A stretch of DNA of 64,000 nucleotides, from contig NZ_JZEX01000119.1 in NCBI RefSeq assembly GCF_000969415.1, positions 62,001 to 126,000 of the forward strand, written 5' to 3'. Source of the DNA: Devosia geojensis (GTDB lineage Bacteria > Pseudomonadota > Alphaproteobacteria > Rhizobiales > Devosiaceae). Position numbers and translations under genes: made by a program. The notes under the pieces were generated by a model. That model saw only the letters and a list, made by a program, of their open reading frames with translations, searched no databases and was not told where the DNA came from. Within the stretch, counting starts at the first letter, position 1. Every line of letters begins with the position of its first letter. Below are positions 29,106-37,922 of the stretch, in pieces.

Positions 29106-30170
29106 ATGGAGGATCAAGATGATCTCGTCAATGGTAACCCGGCGGGTCGCGCGATGAAGGAGGACCGGCCGACGATCAGGGACGTGGCGACGCGGGCGGG
29201 AATGTCGACGCTCACAGTCTCGCGCGTCATCAACGACCACCCTTCCATCAAGCAATCGACTCGCGAACGCGTGGAGCGCGCCATCCGCGAACTCAACTAT
29301 GAGCCCAACGCGGCCGCCCAGCATGTTCGGCGCGGGTCCTCCCGGACCATTGGGTTCCTCATGCCCGATTTTGCTCATGGCGTTAGCGCGCTCGTCGCGC
29401 AGAACGTCGAACGGGTGCTCAGCAAAAGGGGATACACTGTGATGCTGGCGTGCTCCCATTTCGATCCAGCGACCGAAGAAGCGGCATTGCGCGTATTCGC
29501 GCGCAATCGCATCGAAGCGGTTCTCCTCAAGACCTGCGATGAAAGCGCGCCTGAGATTATTGCCCGCGTCGAGGCGATGCATTGCCCTGTGGTGCTCGTC
29601 GACCGCGACCTGCCCCTTGATGTCGACGCCATCGTCAGCAACCACGCCGAAGCAATGCGCCAGGCCGTGAGATACCTGGTGACATTGGGTCACCGGGACA
29701 TCGCGCTTGTCGCTCCGAGTCCAAAAATGCGGCCGGGGCGCGAGCGCATCAGGGGTTTCAAGGAAGGCCTGAAGGAGGCGGCGCTGGAGGCCAACGATCC
29801 GCGCATATTTGATGGCGGTCAGTCGGACGAATCTGCCAGACAAGTGGTACTGGACCTTCTCCGATCCCCCAATCGTCCGACGGCGTTGATAGCCGGCGGA
29901 AATCAGATACTCTATGGTGCTCTCGAAGCGATTAAGGCCTGCGGGTTACGCTATCCCGAAGATATTTCCCTGCTGGGTGCCGACCATCCCAAGCTCGCGA
30001 GCGTATCCTCCCCTACGATCACCATGATAGATCGCCAACCTGCCCTCCTCGCGGAAGGTGCAGCTAACCGCTTGTTGGAGCTTTTGGAAGGACAAAGCCC
30101 TCAATTTGCCCAACGCAAGGAGTTGCCCTCAATATTCATTGAGGGTGAATCATGCATGCCACGTCCCTAG
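29106..30170 (+). CDS. LacI-family transcriptional regulator no. 1
   Basis: 354 residues from ATG 29106; ATG 29154 gives 338 residues, begins KEDRPTIRDVATRAGMS and is also plausible, since neither has a strong ribosome site. HTH with hinge: TIRDVATRAGMSTLTVSRVINDHPSIK to YEPNAAAQHVRRGSSRTIGFL. Sugar-binding domain follows, with the C-terminal region around SLLGADHPKLASV and TITMIDRQP typical of the family. Divergent from the MalF-MalG-SBP-sulfatase operon and probably its repressor. Confidence 0.9.
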   Translation: MEDQDDLVNGNPAGRAMKEDRPTIRDVATRAGMSTLTVSRVINDHPSIKQSTRERVERAIRELNYEPNAAAQHVRRGSSRTIGFLMPDFAHGVSALVAQNVERVLSKRGYTVMLACSHFDPATEEAALRVFARNRIEAVLLKTCDESAPEIIARVEAMHCPVVLVDRDLPLDVDAIVSNHAEAMRQAVRYLVTLGHRDIALVAPSPKMRPGRERIRGFKEGLKEAALEANDPRIFDGGQSDESARQVVLDLLRSPNRPTALIAGGNQILYGALEAIKACGLRYPEDISLLGADHPKLASVSSPTITMIDRQPALLAEGAANRLLELLEGQSPQFAQRKELPSIFIEGESCMPRP

Positions 30171-30391
30171 CGAAAAGCCAGATAGCAGCCAGCGACGCAC
30201 CTTTATTCGGGAAGTGGGGCTAGTCCAATCATGACTGTCAGACCTCGCAGTTTGAACGTTGCAAACAGCTGTTCGCGAACGGCGACCGCGTCGCACCTGG
30301 CAAGTGGGATTCACAGGTCTGCCACCAAGCGATCACCCCCAGCGCCGACCGCCCCGTGCTTCATGCGCCCCCGAACCGACATCCGGACCAC

Positions 30392-31321
30392 CTATGAATC
30401 GTAGGCGATCCGGAAACCGACGTTGCTGGCTGCCGACTCGGCGGTGAGTGCGGAGCGGGCGGCGATGCGGTAGCGGTAGCAGTAGCTGATGTGGCAGAGG
30501 AAGGAACCGCCCTTGGTGACCTTCTCGTTGGTGCAGGCGGCATTGTCGTTGCGCGCCTTGGCCTCGCGTGAGAGCGAACGGACGCGGAAGGCGTCCGCCG
30601 TCCATTCCCAGACATTGCCGGCCATGCCGTGGAGCCCTGCCCCGTTCGGCGCAAAGGCCGTGACGGGACTGGTGCCGAGATAGCCGTCCGCCAGGGTATT
30701 GGCGTGGGGGAACTGGCCCTGCCAGATATTGGCGAAGATTGCTTGGCCGTCGTCGGGCTCCTCATCGCCCCACGGGAAGCGGGGATCGGCAAGGCCGCCG
30801 CGGGCGGCGTGTTCCCATTCGGCTTCGATCGGCAGCCGCCCGCCGCACCAGGCGGCGAACGCCTGGGCGTCGGCCCACGAGACCTGCACCACCGGGTGGT
30901 CCATGCGGTTGCCTATCGAGGATCCTGGTCCTTCGGGCGCCGCCCAGTGGGCACCGTCGACCTTGATCCACCAGGGCACGCGGGTGCCAGACGGGGGCGG
31001 CGCGTCCTCGCCCATCAGGGCGCGGAACACCGGCGACCAGCCGAAGCGCTCGGCTTCGGTCACATAGCCGGTTTCCCGCACGAATGCGGCGAAGCGGGCG
31101 TTGGTCACCGTCGTCGCCTCGAGGCAGAATGCGGCGAGCCGCACCGGCCGGCGCGGCCCTTCGCCGTCCTGCGCGATCACGGGACGATCGGTGCCGACGA
31201 AGGTGCGCGCAGCGGGAAAGAAGATCCTTTCCGGCTGATCCACGGGACCTGCCTCGACCACCACGGCCGATGCCGGCGCCTCGGCGGTTTCAGCTTGCCG
31301 CGATGGACTGCAGCAGGACAT
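30392..31321 (-). CDS. Formylglycine-generating enzyme (sulfatase-modifying factor)
   Basis: 309 residues. ATG 31321 with GAGGAGG upstream fixes the N-terminus. The FGE domain is complete: FCLEATTVTNARFAAFVRETGY, HPVVQVSWADAQAFAAWCGGRLP, EAEWEHAARGG, GNVWEWTAD, and the active-site block KGGSFLCHISYCYRYR with the redox/copper cysteines Cys276 and Cys281, spaced as Cys272/Cys277 of the Streptomyces enzyme. It oxidises the Cys of CxPxR in sulfatases to formylglycine using O2; three such sulfatases lie in this window. Odd: its own N-terminus MSCCSPSR contains C4-S-P-S-R8, a match to the substrate motif. No signal peptide. Monocistronic. Confidence 0.95.
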   Translation of the reverse strand: MSCCSPSRQAETAEAPASAVVVEAGPVDQPERIFFPAARTFVGTDRPVIAQDGEGPRRPVRLAAFCLEATTVTNARFAAFVRETGYVTEAERFGWSPVFRALMGEDAPPPSGTRVPWWIKVDGAHWAAPEGPGSSIGNRMDHPVVQVSWADAQAFAAWCGGRLPIEAEWEHAARGGLADPRFPWGDEEPDDGQAIFANIWQGQFPHANTLADGYLGTSPVTAFAPNGAGLHGMAGNVWEWTADAFRVRSLSREAKARNDNAACTNEKVTKGGSFLCHISYCYRYRIAARSALTAESAASNVGFRIAYDS

Positions 31322-31508
31322 TCGTCCTCCTCGATTGCGCGATGCCGAAGAGCACCGCGACGCTGTCGCGTTCCGGCAGGCCGCCTATCCCAGCCATCCG
31401 GCGTCGAGCTTGCCTAGCATGGCGGCGAGATTCCGGCATAGGGCGAACCATTGGCGTTCCCGAATTGCCGCCCGGCTTGACTCGCGGAGCGGACGCTCAT
31501 AGCGTCAT

Positions 31509-31524
31509 GCTTAAACGTTTAAGC
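31509..31524. promoter_or_regulatory. Perfect LacI-type operator palindrome
   Basis: GCTTAAACGTTTAAGC is a perfect 16-base palindrome with central CG, the standard form of LacI/GalR operators. It ends 6 bases before the ATG at 31531 and would lie inside the coding region if the in-frame ATG at 31507 were used, so it argues for the later start and for autoregulation. It may also govern the downstream SBP and sulfatase genes. Confidence 0.7.
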
Positions 31525-31530
31525 AGGCTT

Positions 31531-32538
31531 ATGACAGTCCCTTTCCGACCAACGATCGCCGATGTGGCCAAACGTGCGAACGTTTCGGTGGCGACGGTTT
31601 CCTACGTGCTGAGCGGCAAGGAAGAACTGGTGCGCCGCATCAGCGGGGAGACGCGCGAGCGGGTCACAAAGGCCATCGCCGAACTCGGCTATGTGCAGAA
31701 CCAGGTGGCTCGGCAGCTTCGGCTGCGGCGGACGCGGCGCATCTGCGTGCTGCTGCCGCAGATCGGCATTCCCTTTGCCGACAACATCGCTCGGGACGTG
31801 GAGACGACCGTGCGCCAGCGCGGCTATTCGTCCGTCGTCGTGGTCGGACGCACAATCGAGATGTGCCGCCAGCTGGTGCTGGACGTGGAGGCGGGGCTCG
31901 CCGATGGGATCGTCGCCGAAGTCGAGCAGTTCAGCCGGACGGAAATCGACGCGCTCTTCGAGCCGGTTTCGCGTGCCGGCAAGGCCGCGCTGCTGCTGCA
32001 TCCGACACTCGAGCCCGACCCGTTTTCGACGGTGCGGCAGGGGCGATTGCCTGCGTTCAAGGCTGCGCTCGAACATCTCCATGGCACGGGCCGGCGGCAT
32101 TTCGCCTATATCCGCCATGGAGATTCGGATGACGCCCACCGGTCCGAAACGCTACGGACCTTTCTTGCCGGGAAGGGCCTCGAGGCGCCGCTGATCGTCA
32201 CGGGGGCCGAGAACCGCGACGATGCGGTTGCCGCCGCGCTCGCGATGGTCGACGGGACGCGGCCGCCGGACGCCCTGCTGATCCAGTCGGATCTCAGCGC
32301 CGTCGCGGTCATCCAGGCCATGCTGCGCAGGGGCGTGCGGGTACCCGAGGACATCGCGATCGTCGGCTCCGGCAACGCCGAGGACGGCCGGCACTGCTTT
32401 CCGCAGCTCACCACCATCGGCCCCGAGCGTTCGCTGCTCGGAACTTCCGTCGACCACCTGATCGACGAGATCGAGGGCAAGGCAGAGCCCCGAACATTCG
32501 AGATTGCCTGGTCGATGATCGGCCGGGAGAGCGCCTGA
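31531..32538 (+). CDS. LacI-family transcriptional regulator no. 2
   Basis: 335 residues from ATG 31531 (see operator entry for the start choice). HTH: TIADVAKRANVSVATVSYVLSGKEELVRRISGETRERV. Domain of the periplasmic-binding fold after RRTRRICVLLPQIG. C-terminal AIVGSGNAEDGRHCFPQLTTI. On the same strand as the SBP gene 43 bases later and the sulfatase after that, so the three probably form one unit that the protein controls by itself. Confidence 0.93.
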   Translation: MTVPFRPTIADVAKRANVSVATVSYVLSGKEELVRRISGETRERVTKAIAELGYVQNQVARQLRLRRTRRICVLLPQIGIPFADNIARDVETTVRQRGYSSVVVVGRTIEMCRQLVLDVEAGLADGIVAEVEQFSRTEIDALFEPVSRAGKAALLLHPTLEPDPFSTVRQGRLPAFKAALEHLHGTGRRHFAYIRHGDSDDAHRSETLRTFLAGKGLEAPLIVTGAENRDDAVAAALAMVDGTRPPDALLIQSDLSAVAVIQAMLRRGVRVPEDIAIVGSGNAEDGRHCFPQLTTIGPERSLLGTSVDHLIDEIEGKAEPRTFEIAWSMIGRESA

Positions 32539-32581
32539 CACCGGCAAGCAGCCGGGAGCGCAAGACATGGGAGGACAAACA

Positions 32582-33868
32582 ATGACGCATAGTTTCAATC
32601 GCAGAACGGTGCTGGCGGGTCTCGGCGGCCTGGCGGCCGTGCCGCTGGCCACGCGCCTTGCGCATGGACAGGAAACGCGCCTGCGCTTCTTCTGGTGGGG
32701 CAACCAGGATCGCGCGGACCGCACGCAGCGGGTCATCGACCTCTACGAGGCGGCCAATCCCGGAACGGTGGTCGAAGGTGAGACGGCCCCGTTCGCGGAC
32801 TTCTGGACGCGGCTTGCGACCCAGGTCGTCGGCGGCAATCCGCCCGACATCATCCAGATGGACTTCCGCTACATCGCCGAATACGCCGACCGGAATGCGC
32901 TGCTGCCGCTCGACGACTATCTTGGCAACCTCCTCGACCTCAGCGAGATCCCGACGGATCAGGTGGACGCAAACCGCGTCAACGGCAGGCTCTACGGCAT
33001 CAGCTTCGGCGTCAATTGCGCCGCGCTGCAGGTCAACACGGACGCCTGGGCCGAGGCCGGCATCGAGCCGCCGACGCTCGGCATGACCTACGAGGCCTTC
33101 GCCGAAGCGTGCGCGCGGCTGAGGGAGGCGACGCCTCGCGACAATTTCTACGGAACATCGGACGCGAGCGGCGTCGAGGTGCCGTTCGAGAACTTCCTGC
33201 GCCAGCGCGGGCGCGCGCTCTATACCGCCGAGGGGGAGATCGCGTTCGATGAAACCGATGCGGCGGACTGGTACGCGCTCTGGGACGGGATGCGCCAATC
33301 CGGAGCATGCGTGACCGCCGACATGCAGGCGAGCGACCAGAACACCATCGAGACCAGCATGCTGATCCAGGGCCGGGCCGCCTGCAATTTCGGCCTTGCC
33401 AACGCGATCGGCCCGATCCGCAACCTCACGGCCGAAACGATCGCGCTCGCCCCCTACCCGTTGATCGGGGCGGACGCGCAGCCGGGCCATTACCTGCGGC
33501 CGGCGACCCGCGTCAGCATCGCGGCGGCGACGCCCAATCCGGAAGAAGCGGTGAAATTCCTCGCCTATTTCACCCAGGATCTGGAAGCGGCAAAAATCCT
33601 CGGGGCGGAACGGGGCATTCCCGTGGCGCCGACGATTCAGCAGGCCATCGCGTCCTCGATCAGTCCGGCCGAGCGATCGTCGGTCGAATACATCGCGGCC
33701 ATCGGCGATGTCGTCGGGCCGCTGCCGCCGCAGTCGCCGCCGGGCGCCGGCGAGGTCACGGACCTGCTGATGCAGGTGAGCCAGGAGGTGGCCTTTGGGG
33801 TGCGCTCGCCGCAGGACGGCGGCGCGGCGCTCGTCGCGGGCGCTGCCGACATCCTGGCGCGTGCTTAA
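32582..33868 (+). CDS. Lone ABC sugar substrate-binding protein, family 1
   Basis: 428 residues from ATG 32582, with GGGAGGA six bases upstream; an ATG at 32567 overlaps this ribosome site and is rejected. Tat-like leader NRRTVLAGLGGLAAVPLATRLAHG. SBP_bac_1 body: QDRADRTQRVIDLYEAANPGT, GGNPPDIIQMDFRYIAEYA. No permease or ATPase is adjacent, and the nearest sugar-type permeases (37990-39815) have their own SBP, so its membrane partner is unclear. Directly upstream of a sulfatase gene, suggesting a sulfated ligand (inference). Confidence 0.92.
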   Translation: MTHSFNRRTVLAGLGGLAAVPLATRLAHGQETRLRFFWWGNQDRADRTQRVIDLYEAANPGTVVEGETAPFADFWTRLATQVVGGNPPDIIQMDFRYIAEYADRNALLPLDDYLGNLLDLSEIPTDQVDANRVNGRLYGISFGVNCAALQVNTDAWAEAGIEPPTLGMTYEAFAEACARLREATPRDNFYGTSDASGVEVPFENFLRQRGRALYTAEGEIAFDETDAADWYALWDGMRQSGACVTADMQASDQNTIETSMLIQGRAACNFGLANAIGPIRNLTAETIALAPYPLIGADAQPGHYLRPATRVSIAAATPNPEEAVKFLAYFTQDLEAAKILGAERGIPVAPTIQQAIASSISPAERSSVEYIAAIGDVVGPLPPQSPPGAGEVTDLLMQVSQEVAFGVRSPQDGGAALVAGAADILARA

Positions 33869-33887
33869 CACGTAGAGGCGAGGCACC

Positions 33888-35372
33888 GTGACACAGTCCG
33901 CAAAGAACGTCCTTCTCGTGACCGTCGACGAGTGGCCCGCCCGCCTCATGGGCGCGGCGGGCCATCCCGTCATCGAGACTCCAACGCTCGACGCGCTGGC
34001 GCGGGCCGGCACGCGCTTCACCAACGCCTATTCGGAGACGCCGGTCTGCGTGCCGGCTAGGCGGAGCCTCATGACCGGCACGGACCCGCGGACCCATGGC
34101 GACCGCATCGCGCAGGGCACGCTGCGCATGCCCGACCTGCCGACGCTCGCCGGCACGTTCCGCGATGCGGGCTACCAGGCGGCCGCCATCGGCAAGCTGC
34201 ACGTCTATCCGCAGCGCGACCGCATCGGCTTCGACGACGTAATCCTTGCCGAGGAGGGGCGGCAGCTCAACGGGTGCGTCGACGATTACGAGGCGTTCCT
34301 CGCCGAACGCGGCCATCCGGGCCAGCATTTCCTGCATGGCATGGGCAACAATGAATATGGCTGGCGCCCCTGGCACCTGCCCGAGGAGCTGCACCCGACC
34401 AACTGGATCGCGATGCAAGCGGCACGCACCATCAAGCGGCGCGATCCGACGCGGCCGGGCTTCTGGTACGTCTCGTTCACGGCGCCGCATCCGCCGCTGG
34501 TGCCGCTCGCAAGCTATTTCGAGCGCTATGCGCGCCGCGACGTCGACGAACCGGCGACGGCGGACTGGTCGGCGGCGATGGACAATCTGCCGCCGGCGCT
34601 GCAAAGCATGCGCCATTACTGGCCCGCGCTGCCGCCCGAGCAACTGGCCGACATGCGGCGGGCCTATTATGCCCTCTGCACCCATATCGACCACCAGCTG
34701 CGCATCATCATCGGCACGCTGCGCGAGGAGGGCATTCTCGACGACACCGTTGTCCTCTTCACCAGCGACCATGGCGACATGCTGGGGGACCACGGGCTTT
34801 ATGCCAAGCGGCTGATGTACGAGGCATCGGCCAATATCCCGATGATCCTGATGGGAGCGGCCTCGGATGGAGACCGCGTCGCCCCGGGCACGGTCGACGA
34901 CCGGCTCTGCGGACTGCAGGACGTGATGGCCACCCTGCTCGACCTCTGTGGCATCGAAGTGCCGTCGACCTGCACGGGCCTGTCGATGGTCGGGGCGGAG
35001 CGCCGCGACACATTCTACGGCGAATGCTCGGAGGGGCTGGAGGCGACGCGCATGGTGCATGACGGGCGCTTCAAGCTCATCTGGTATCCTGTGGGCAACC
35101 GGTTCCAGCTCTTCGATCTCGACGCCGACCCGGGGGAGACCCGGGACCTCGCGGCCTCGCGCGACCACCAGGATCGGCTGGCGGTGCTCAGGCAGGTCCT
35201 GCGCGACAATCTCTACGGGTCCGACCTGGCGTATGTCGTGGACGGGGAGATCGTCGGAACGCCAGCGGTCGAGGTCCGAGCGCGGCCCAATCGCGGGCTC
35301 TCCGGCCAGCGCGGGCTGCAGTATCCGCCGCTTCCCTACCGCGACCCGAAACTGGCGACCCGTACGTTGTAA
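33888..35372 (+). CDS. Cys-type S1 sulfatase, cytoplasmic, no. 2
   Basis: 494 residues, GTG start at 33888 (AGGCGAGG upstream). No signal peptide. Metal ligand Asp14 in VLLVTVDEWPARL, formylglycine motif C54-V-P-A-R58 (TPVCVPARRSLMTG), and TSDHGDMLGDHGLYAK for the second metal cluster. Requires FGE. Encoded 19 bases after the lone SBP. Overall layout resembles choline-sulfatase/N-sulfoglucosamine-type S1 enzymes, but the substrate is not assigned. Confidence 0.93.
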   Translation: MTQSAKNVLLVTVDEWPARLMGAAGHPVIETPTLDALARAGTRFTNAYSETPVCVPARRSLMTGTDPRTHGDRIAQGTLRMPDLPTLAGTFRDAGYQAAAIGKLHVYPQRDRIGFDDVILAEEGRQLNGCVDDYEAFLAERGHPGQHFLHGMGNNEYGWRPWHLPEELHPTNWIAMQAARTIKRRDPTRPGFWYVSFTAPHPPLVPLASYFERYARRDVDEPATADWSAAMDNLPPALQSMRHYWPALPPEQLADMRRAYYALCTHIDHQLRIIIGTLREEGILDDTVVLFTSDHGDMLGDHGLYAKRLMYEASANIPMILMGAASDGDRVAPGTVDDRLCGLQDVMATLLDLCGIEVPSTCTGLSMVGAERRDTFYGECSEGLEATRMVHDGRFKLIWYPVGNRFQLFDLDADPGETRDLAASRDHQDRLAVLRQVLRDNLYGSDLAYVVDGEIVGTPAVEVRARPNRGLSGQRGLQYPPLPYRDPKLATRTL

Positions 35373-35392
35373 GGCCGCGGGTAGACCGACGG

Positions 35393-36424
35393 TCAGGCGG
35401 AGCCAGGCCGGTAGGAGCTCTCGCGCACGATGAGTTCGGGATCGATGAGGGTCACCCGCGGATCGGGCAGGCTGCCGTCGGTGGTGACGAGCTCGAGGAG
35501 GCGAGAGACCGCGAGATCCGTGACGAGCTGCGTCTCGTAGTTGACGCTCGTCAGCGGGGTGGCGGCGTGCTCGGCGAATTCGATGTTGTCGAAGCCGGCG
35601 ATCGCCACGTCCTCGGGCACTCTGAGGCCGTTCTTCTGCGTCCAGCGCAGGGCGCCGATGGCGAGGGAGTCGTTGGCGGCGAACACGGCCGTCGGCCGCC
35701 CCGGCGCGCTCATCAGGCGGTCCATGGCCCAGTAGCCGCGGATAACCGAATGGCCGTGTGGATCGACGACGAGGGCGGGCGTGAACGGCAGGCCGGCCTC
35801 CTCGAGGGCCATGACGTAACCCTCGCGCTTCTCGAGGTTGCCGAGCCGCTGGCCACCGTCGATGATGCCGATGCGCTTGTGGCCGGTGTCGATGAGATGC
35901 CGGACCGCTCGATAGGCGCCGCGCCGCTCATCGATGCAGACCGCGTCGACGCCCGCATCCGGATCGGCCACCAGCAGCACCACGGGGTGGTTGGCCCGCC
36001 GCAGCTCGCGGATGTGGTCGAGATCGCGGTGACTGCGCGGATAGATCAGCATGCCGTCGACCTGCCGGGAGCGGAAGACGGCGATGGCCCGCTTCTCCTC
36101 CTCGAGGTCGTTGTTGGAGGTGGCAAAGAGGGTCGAATAGCCCCTCTCGGCCAGCGCCATCTCGATGGCTTGCGCCACTTTGGTCAGGGTCGGGTTGGTG
36201 ATGTCGGTGAGGACGAGCCCGATGGTCTTGGTCTCCCGGCTGACCAGGGACTTGGCCACCTGGTTGGGCAGGTAGTTCAGCGAGCGGGCGGCTTCCCGGA
36301 TGACATTGGCGGTCTCTTCGGGAATGCGCGGGTTGCCGCGCAAGGCAAGGCTCACCGTATTCACCGAGAAGCCGGTCTTGTCCGCGATATCCTTGAGCCG
36401 AACGACAGGCCTGCCCAAACTCAC
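35393..36424 (-). CDS. LacI-family transcriptional regulator no. 3
   Basis: 343 residues from a GTG at 36424. HTH LKDIADKTGFSVNTVSLALRGNPRIPEETANVIREAA, hinge YLPNQVAKSLVSRETKTIGLVL, effector domain to the end (AIAGFDNIEFAEHAATPLTSV). Third gene in a minus-strand set with an aldo/keto reductase and a VOC protein, facing the complete ABC operon at 37990. Probably controls both. Confidence 0.92.
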   Translation of the reverse strand: MSLGRPVVRLKDIADKTGFSVNTVSLALRGNPRIPEETANVIREAARSLNYLPNQVAKSLVSRETKTIGLVLTDITNPTLTKVAQAIEMALAERGYSTLFATSNNDLEEEKRAIAVFRSRQVDGMLIYPRSHRDLDHIRELRRANHPVVLLVADPDAGVDAVCIDERRGAYRAVRHLIDTGHKRIGIIDGGQRLGNLEKREGYVMALEEAGLPFTPALVVDPHGHSVIRGYWAMDRLMSAPGRPTAVFAANDSLAIGALRWTQKNGLRVPEDVAIAGFDNIEFAEHAATPLTSVNYETQLVTDLAVSRLLELVTTDGSLPDPRVTLIDPELIVRESSYRPGSA

Positions 36425-36451
36425 CCCTACCTTTCCAAACCGGCTGCGGGC

Positions 36452-36892
36452 CTACCGGCTTTCGGCCCTGAGGCGGCGGATGGCCTGGTATTGCAGGCAG
36501 TCCGGCGCCATCTCCATCAACTCGATGCGGTTTCCGTCCGGGTCCTCTATCCAAGCCTGGCGATTGCCGTCCAGCCCCTGCTTGATTTCCGACGTCAGGG
36601 CGATGCCGGCGGCCTTGATGCGGGCGGTGGTCGCGTCGAGGTCGTCGATGGTGAAGCACATGTGGTTGACGCCATTGGCGTTCCAGCCGGGCGCCCGGTC
36701 GTTCTCGGCTCCAGGGAAGATTTCGAGGTAGTGATCGTCGGTGATCCGAAGGTAAACCAGCCAGGTCGAGCCGTCGTCGTTGTTGAGGCGCAGCATCTCG
36801 GGAAAGCCGAGGCGGTCGCGGTAGAAATCGAGCGATCGGGCGAGGTCGGTGACCTTGATGGCGACGTGCCCGTAGCCGGTTATTCTGAGCAT
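36452..36892 (-). CDS. VOC-family metalloenzyme (glyoxalase-like)
   Basis: 146 residues from ATG 36892 (GGGAGGA upstream). Paired beta-alpha-beta-beta-beta modules with the metal ligands expected for lactoylglutathione-lyase-like proteins: His9 (YGHVAIKV), Glu57 (YLEIFPG), His77 (VNHMCFTID), Glu124 (RIELMEM). Could be an isomerase/dioxygenase acting on a sugar-derived intermediate; substrate unknown. Lies between the LacI and AKR genes. Confidence 0.85.
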   Translation of the reverse strand: MLRITGYGHVAIKVTDLARSLDFYRDRLGFPEMLRLNNDDGSTWLVYLRITDDHYLEIFPGAENDRAPGWNANGVNHMCFTIDDLDATTARIKAAGIALTSEIKQGLDGNRQAWIEDPDGNRIELMEMAPDCLQYQAIRRLRAESR

Positions 36893-37021
36893 AACAAATC
36901 CTCCCGGTCCCTCGCGGGCCGCTTTTGCAGGTTCGCGGGTCAGCATTGCTGACCTTGTAGGAACGTTAATACTGGACGTTCTTCGCACCCTCCCGTACGA
37001 AGTGTCAACTGGCGATTTGCG

Positions 37022-37834
37022 TCAGTCCCATTCCGGCCCCCATGCCGGATCGATGGCGCGCCGGTTCTTGTCGATTGTCTCGATACGGGCGATCTCTCCC
37101 TCCGAGAGGGAGAGCCGGAGCGCCTCGAAATTGGAGCGGATGCGCTCGTGCCGGCTGGACGTCGGGATCGCCGCATAGCCCTTGGCCAGCTCGAAGGCGA
37201 GAGCGACCTGCTCGACGCTGGCATCGTGCCGACGAGCGATATCGCGGAGCACGGAATCATCCGCCAGACGCCCGTGCGCGATCGGCTGGTAGCAGGTGAC
37301 CGAAATTCCTTTGGAGAGGCAATAGCTTGCCAACTTCTTGTTCTGGATGTGCGGATTGAGCTCGACCTGGTTGTTGGCGATCCGCCCTGTCCCGGCCAGG
37401 CGCTCGGCCTCTTCGAGGAGCGCGATGGTGAAGTTGGAGACGCCGATGAAGCGGGTGAGCCCCATGTCCTGCGCCTCGGCCAGCGGCAGCAGGTAGGAGG
37501 CGAGCGGCTGGTGGCCGTTCGGCGACGGCCAGTGCAGCAGCGTCAGGTCCACCTGCTCGACGCCCATGGTCTCGAGGCTGCGGCGCAGGGACGCGATCAC
37601 CTGCCCTTCGCCATAGTTCTCGGTCGAGATCTTGGTGGTGAGGAACACCGCGTCTCGGCCGAGACCCGAGCGCCGCACGGCTTCGCCGACCTCGGCCTCG
37701 GTATTGTAGGACTGAGCCGTGTCGAGGTGCCGGTAACCTGTTTCCAAGGCAAACAGCATGGCCTCGATACCGGCCTCACCCTGCCGACCATAGGTGCCGA
37801 AGCCCATCTTCGGCATAACATCCTGAACATTCAT
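37022..37834 (-). CDS. Aldo/keto reductase
   Basis: 270 residues, TIM-barrel NADPH-dependent carbonyl reductase. Catalytic tetrad visible: Asp38, Tyr43 (LDTAQSYNTEAEVGEAV), Lys68 (VFLTTKIS), His101 (LTLLHWPSP). The cofactor site IPTSSRHERIRSNFEAL is present near the C-terminus. GGAG precedes the ATG. Probably reduces a keto-sugar or aldehyde derived from the substrate of the neighbouring transporter. First gene of the minus-strand set with VOC and LacI. Confidence 0.92.
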   Translation of the reverse strand: MNVQDVMPKMGFGTYGRQGEAGIEAMLFALETGYRHLDTAQSYNTEAEVGEAVRRSGLGRDAVFLTTKISTENYGEGQVIASLRRSLETMGVEQVDLTLLHWPSPNGHQPLASYLLPLAEAQDMGLTRFIGVSNFTIALLEEAERLAGTGRIANNQVELNPHIQNKKLASYCLSKGISVTCYQPIAHGRLADDSVLRDIARRHDASVEQVALAFELAKGYAAIPTSSRHERIRSNFEALRLSLSEGEIARIETIDKNRRAIDPAWGPEWD

Positions 37835-37880
37835 GCCTATTTTTCTCCTCCCATCGAATCCGAAGTCCTGTCGTCGTTTG

Positions 37881-37922
37881 AGGACATATCATAGCCAGTT
37901 GACGCGCCTGCGTTTATGTCCT
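37881..37922. promoter_or_regulatory. Long inverted repeat in AKR/ABC divergent promoter
   Basis: Perfect 8-base arms AGGACATA (37881-37888) and TATGTCCT (37915-37922) separated by 26 bases, in the 155-base gap between the AKR gene (minus) and the MalF-type gene (plus). A CG-centred weak palindrome (TTAACGATAA, 37927-37936) follows. Either could bind LacI no. 3; binding is inferred. Confidence 0.4.

Noticed and set aside
30250-30266. GTTTG-N7-CAAAC element as a third LacI operator
   Set aside because: Arms are only five bases, and it lies between convergent genes where no promoter is expected; kept only as a remark.
31507-31530. Earlier start for LacI no. 2 at ATG 31507
   Set aside because: It would place the perfect operator palindrome inside the coding region; the ATG at 31531 gives the normal LacI N-terminus.
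32408-34024. 538-codon minus-strand open frame
   Set aside because: Shadow of the LacI, SBP and sulfatase genes; no recognisable domain.
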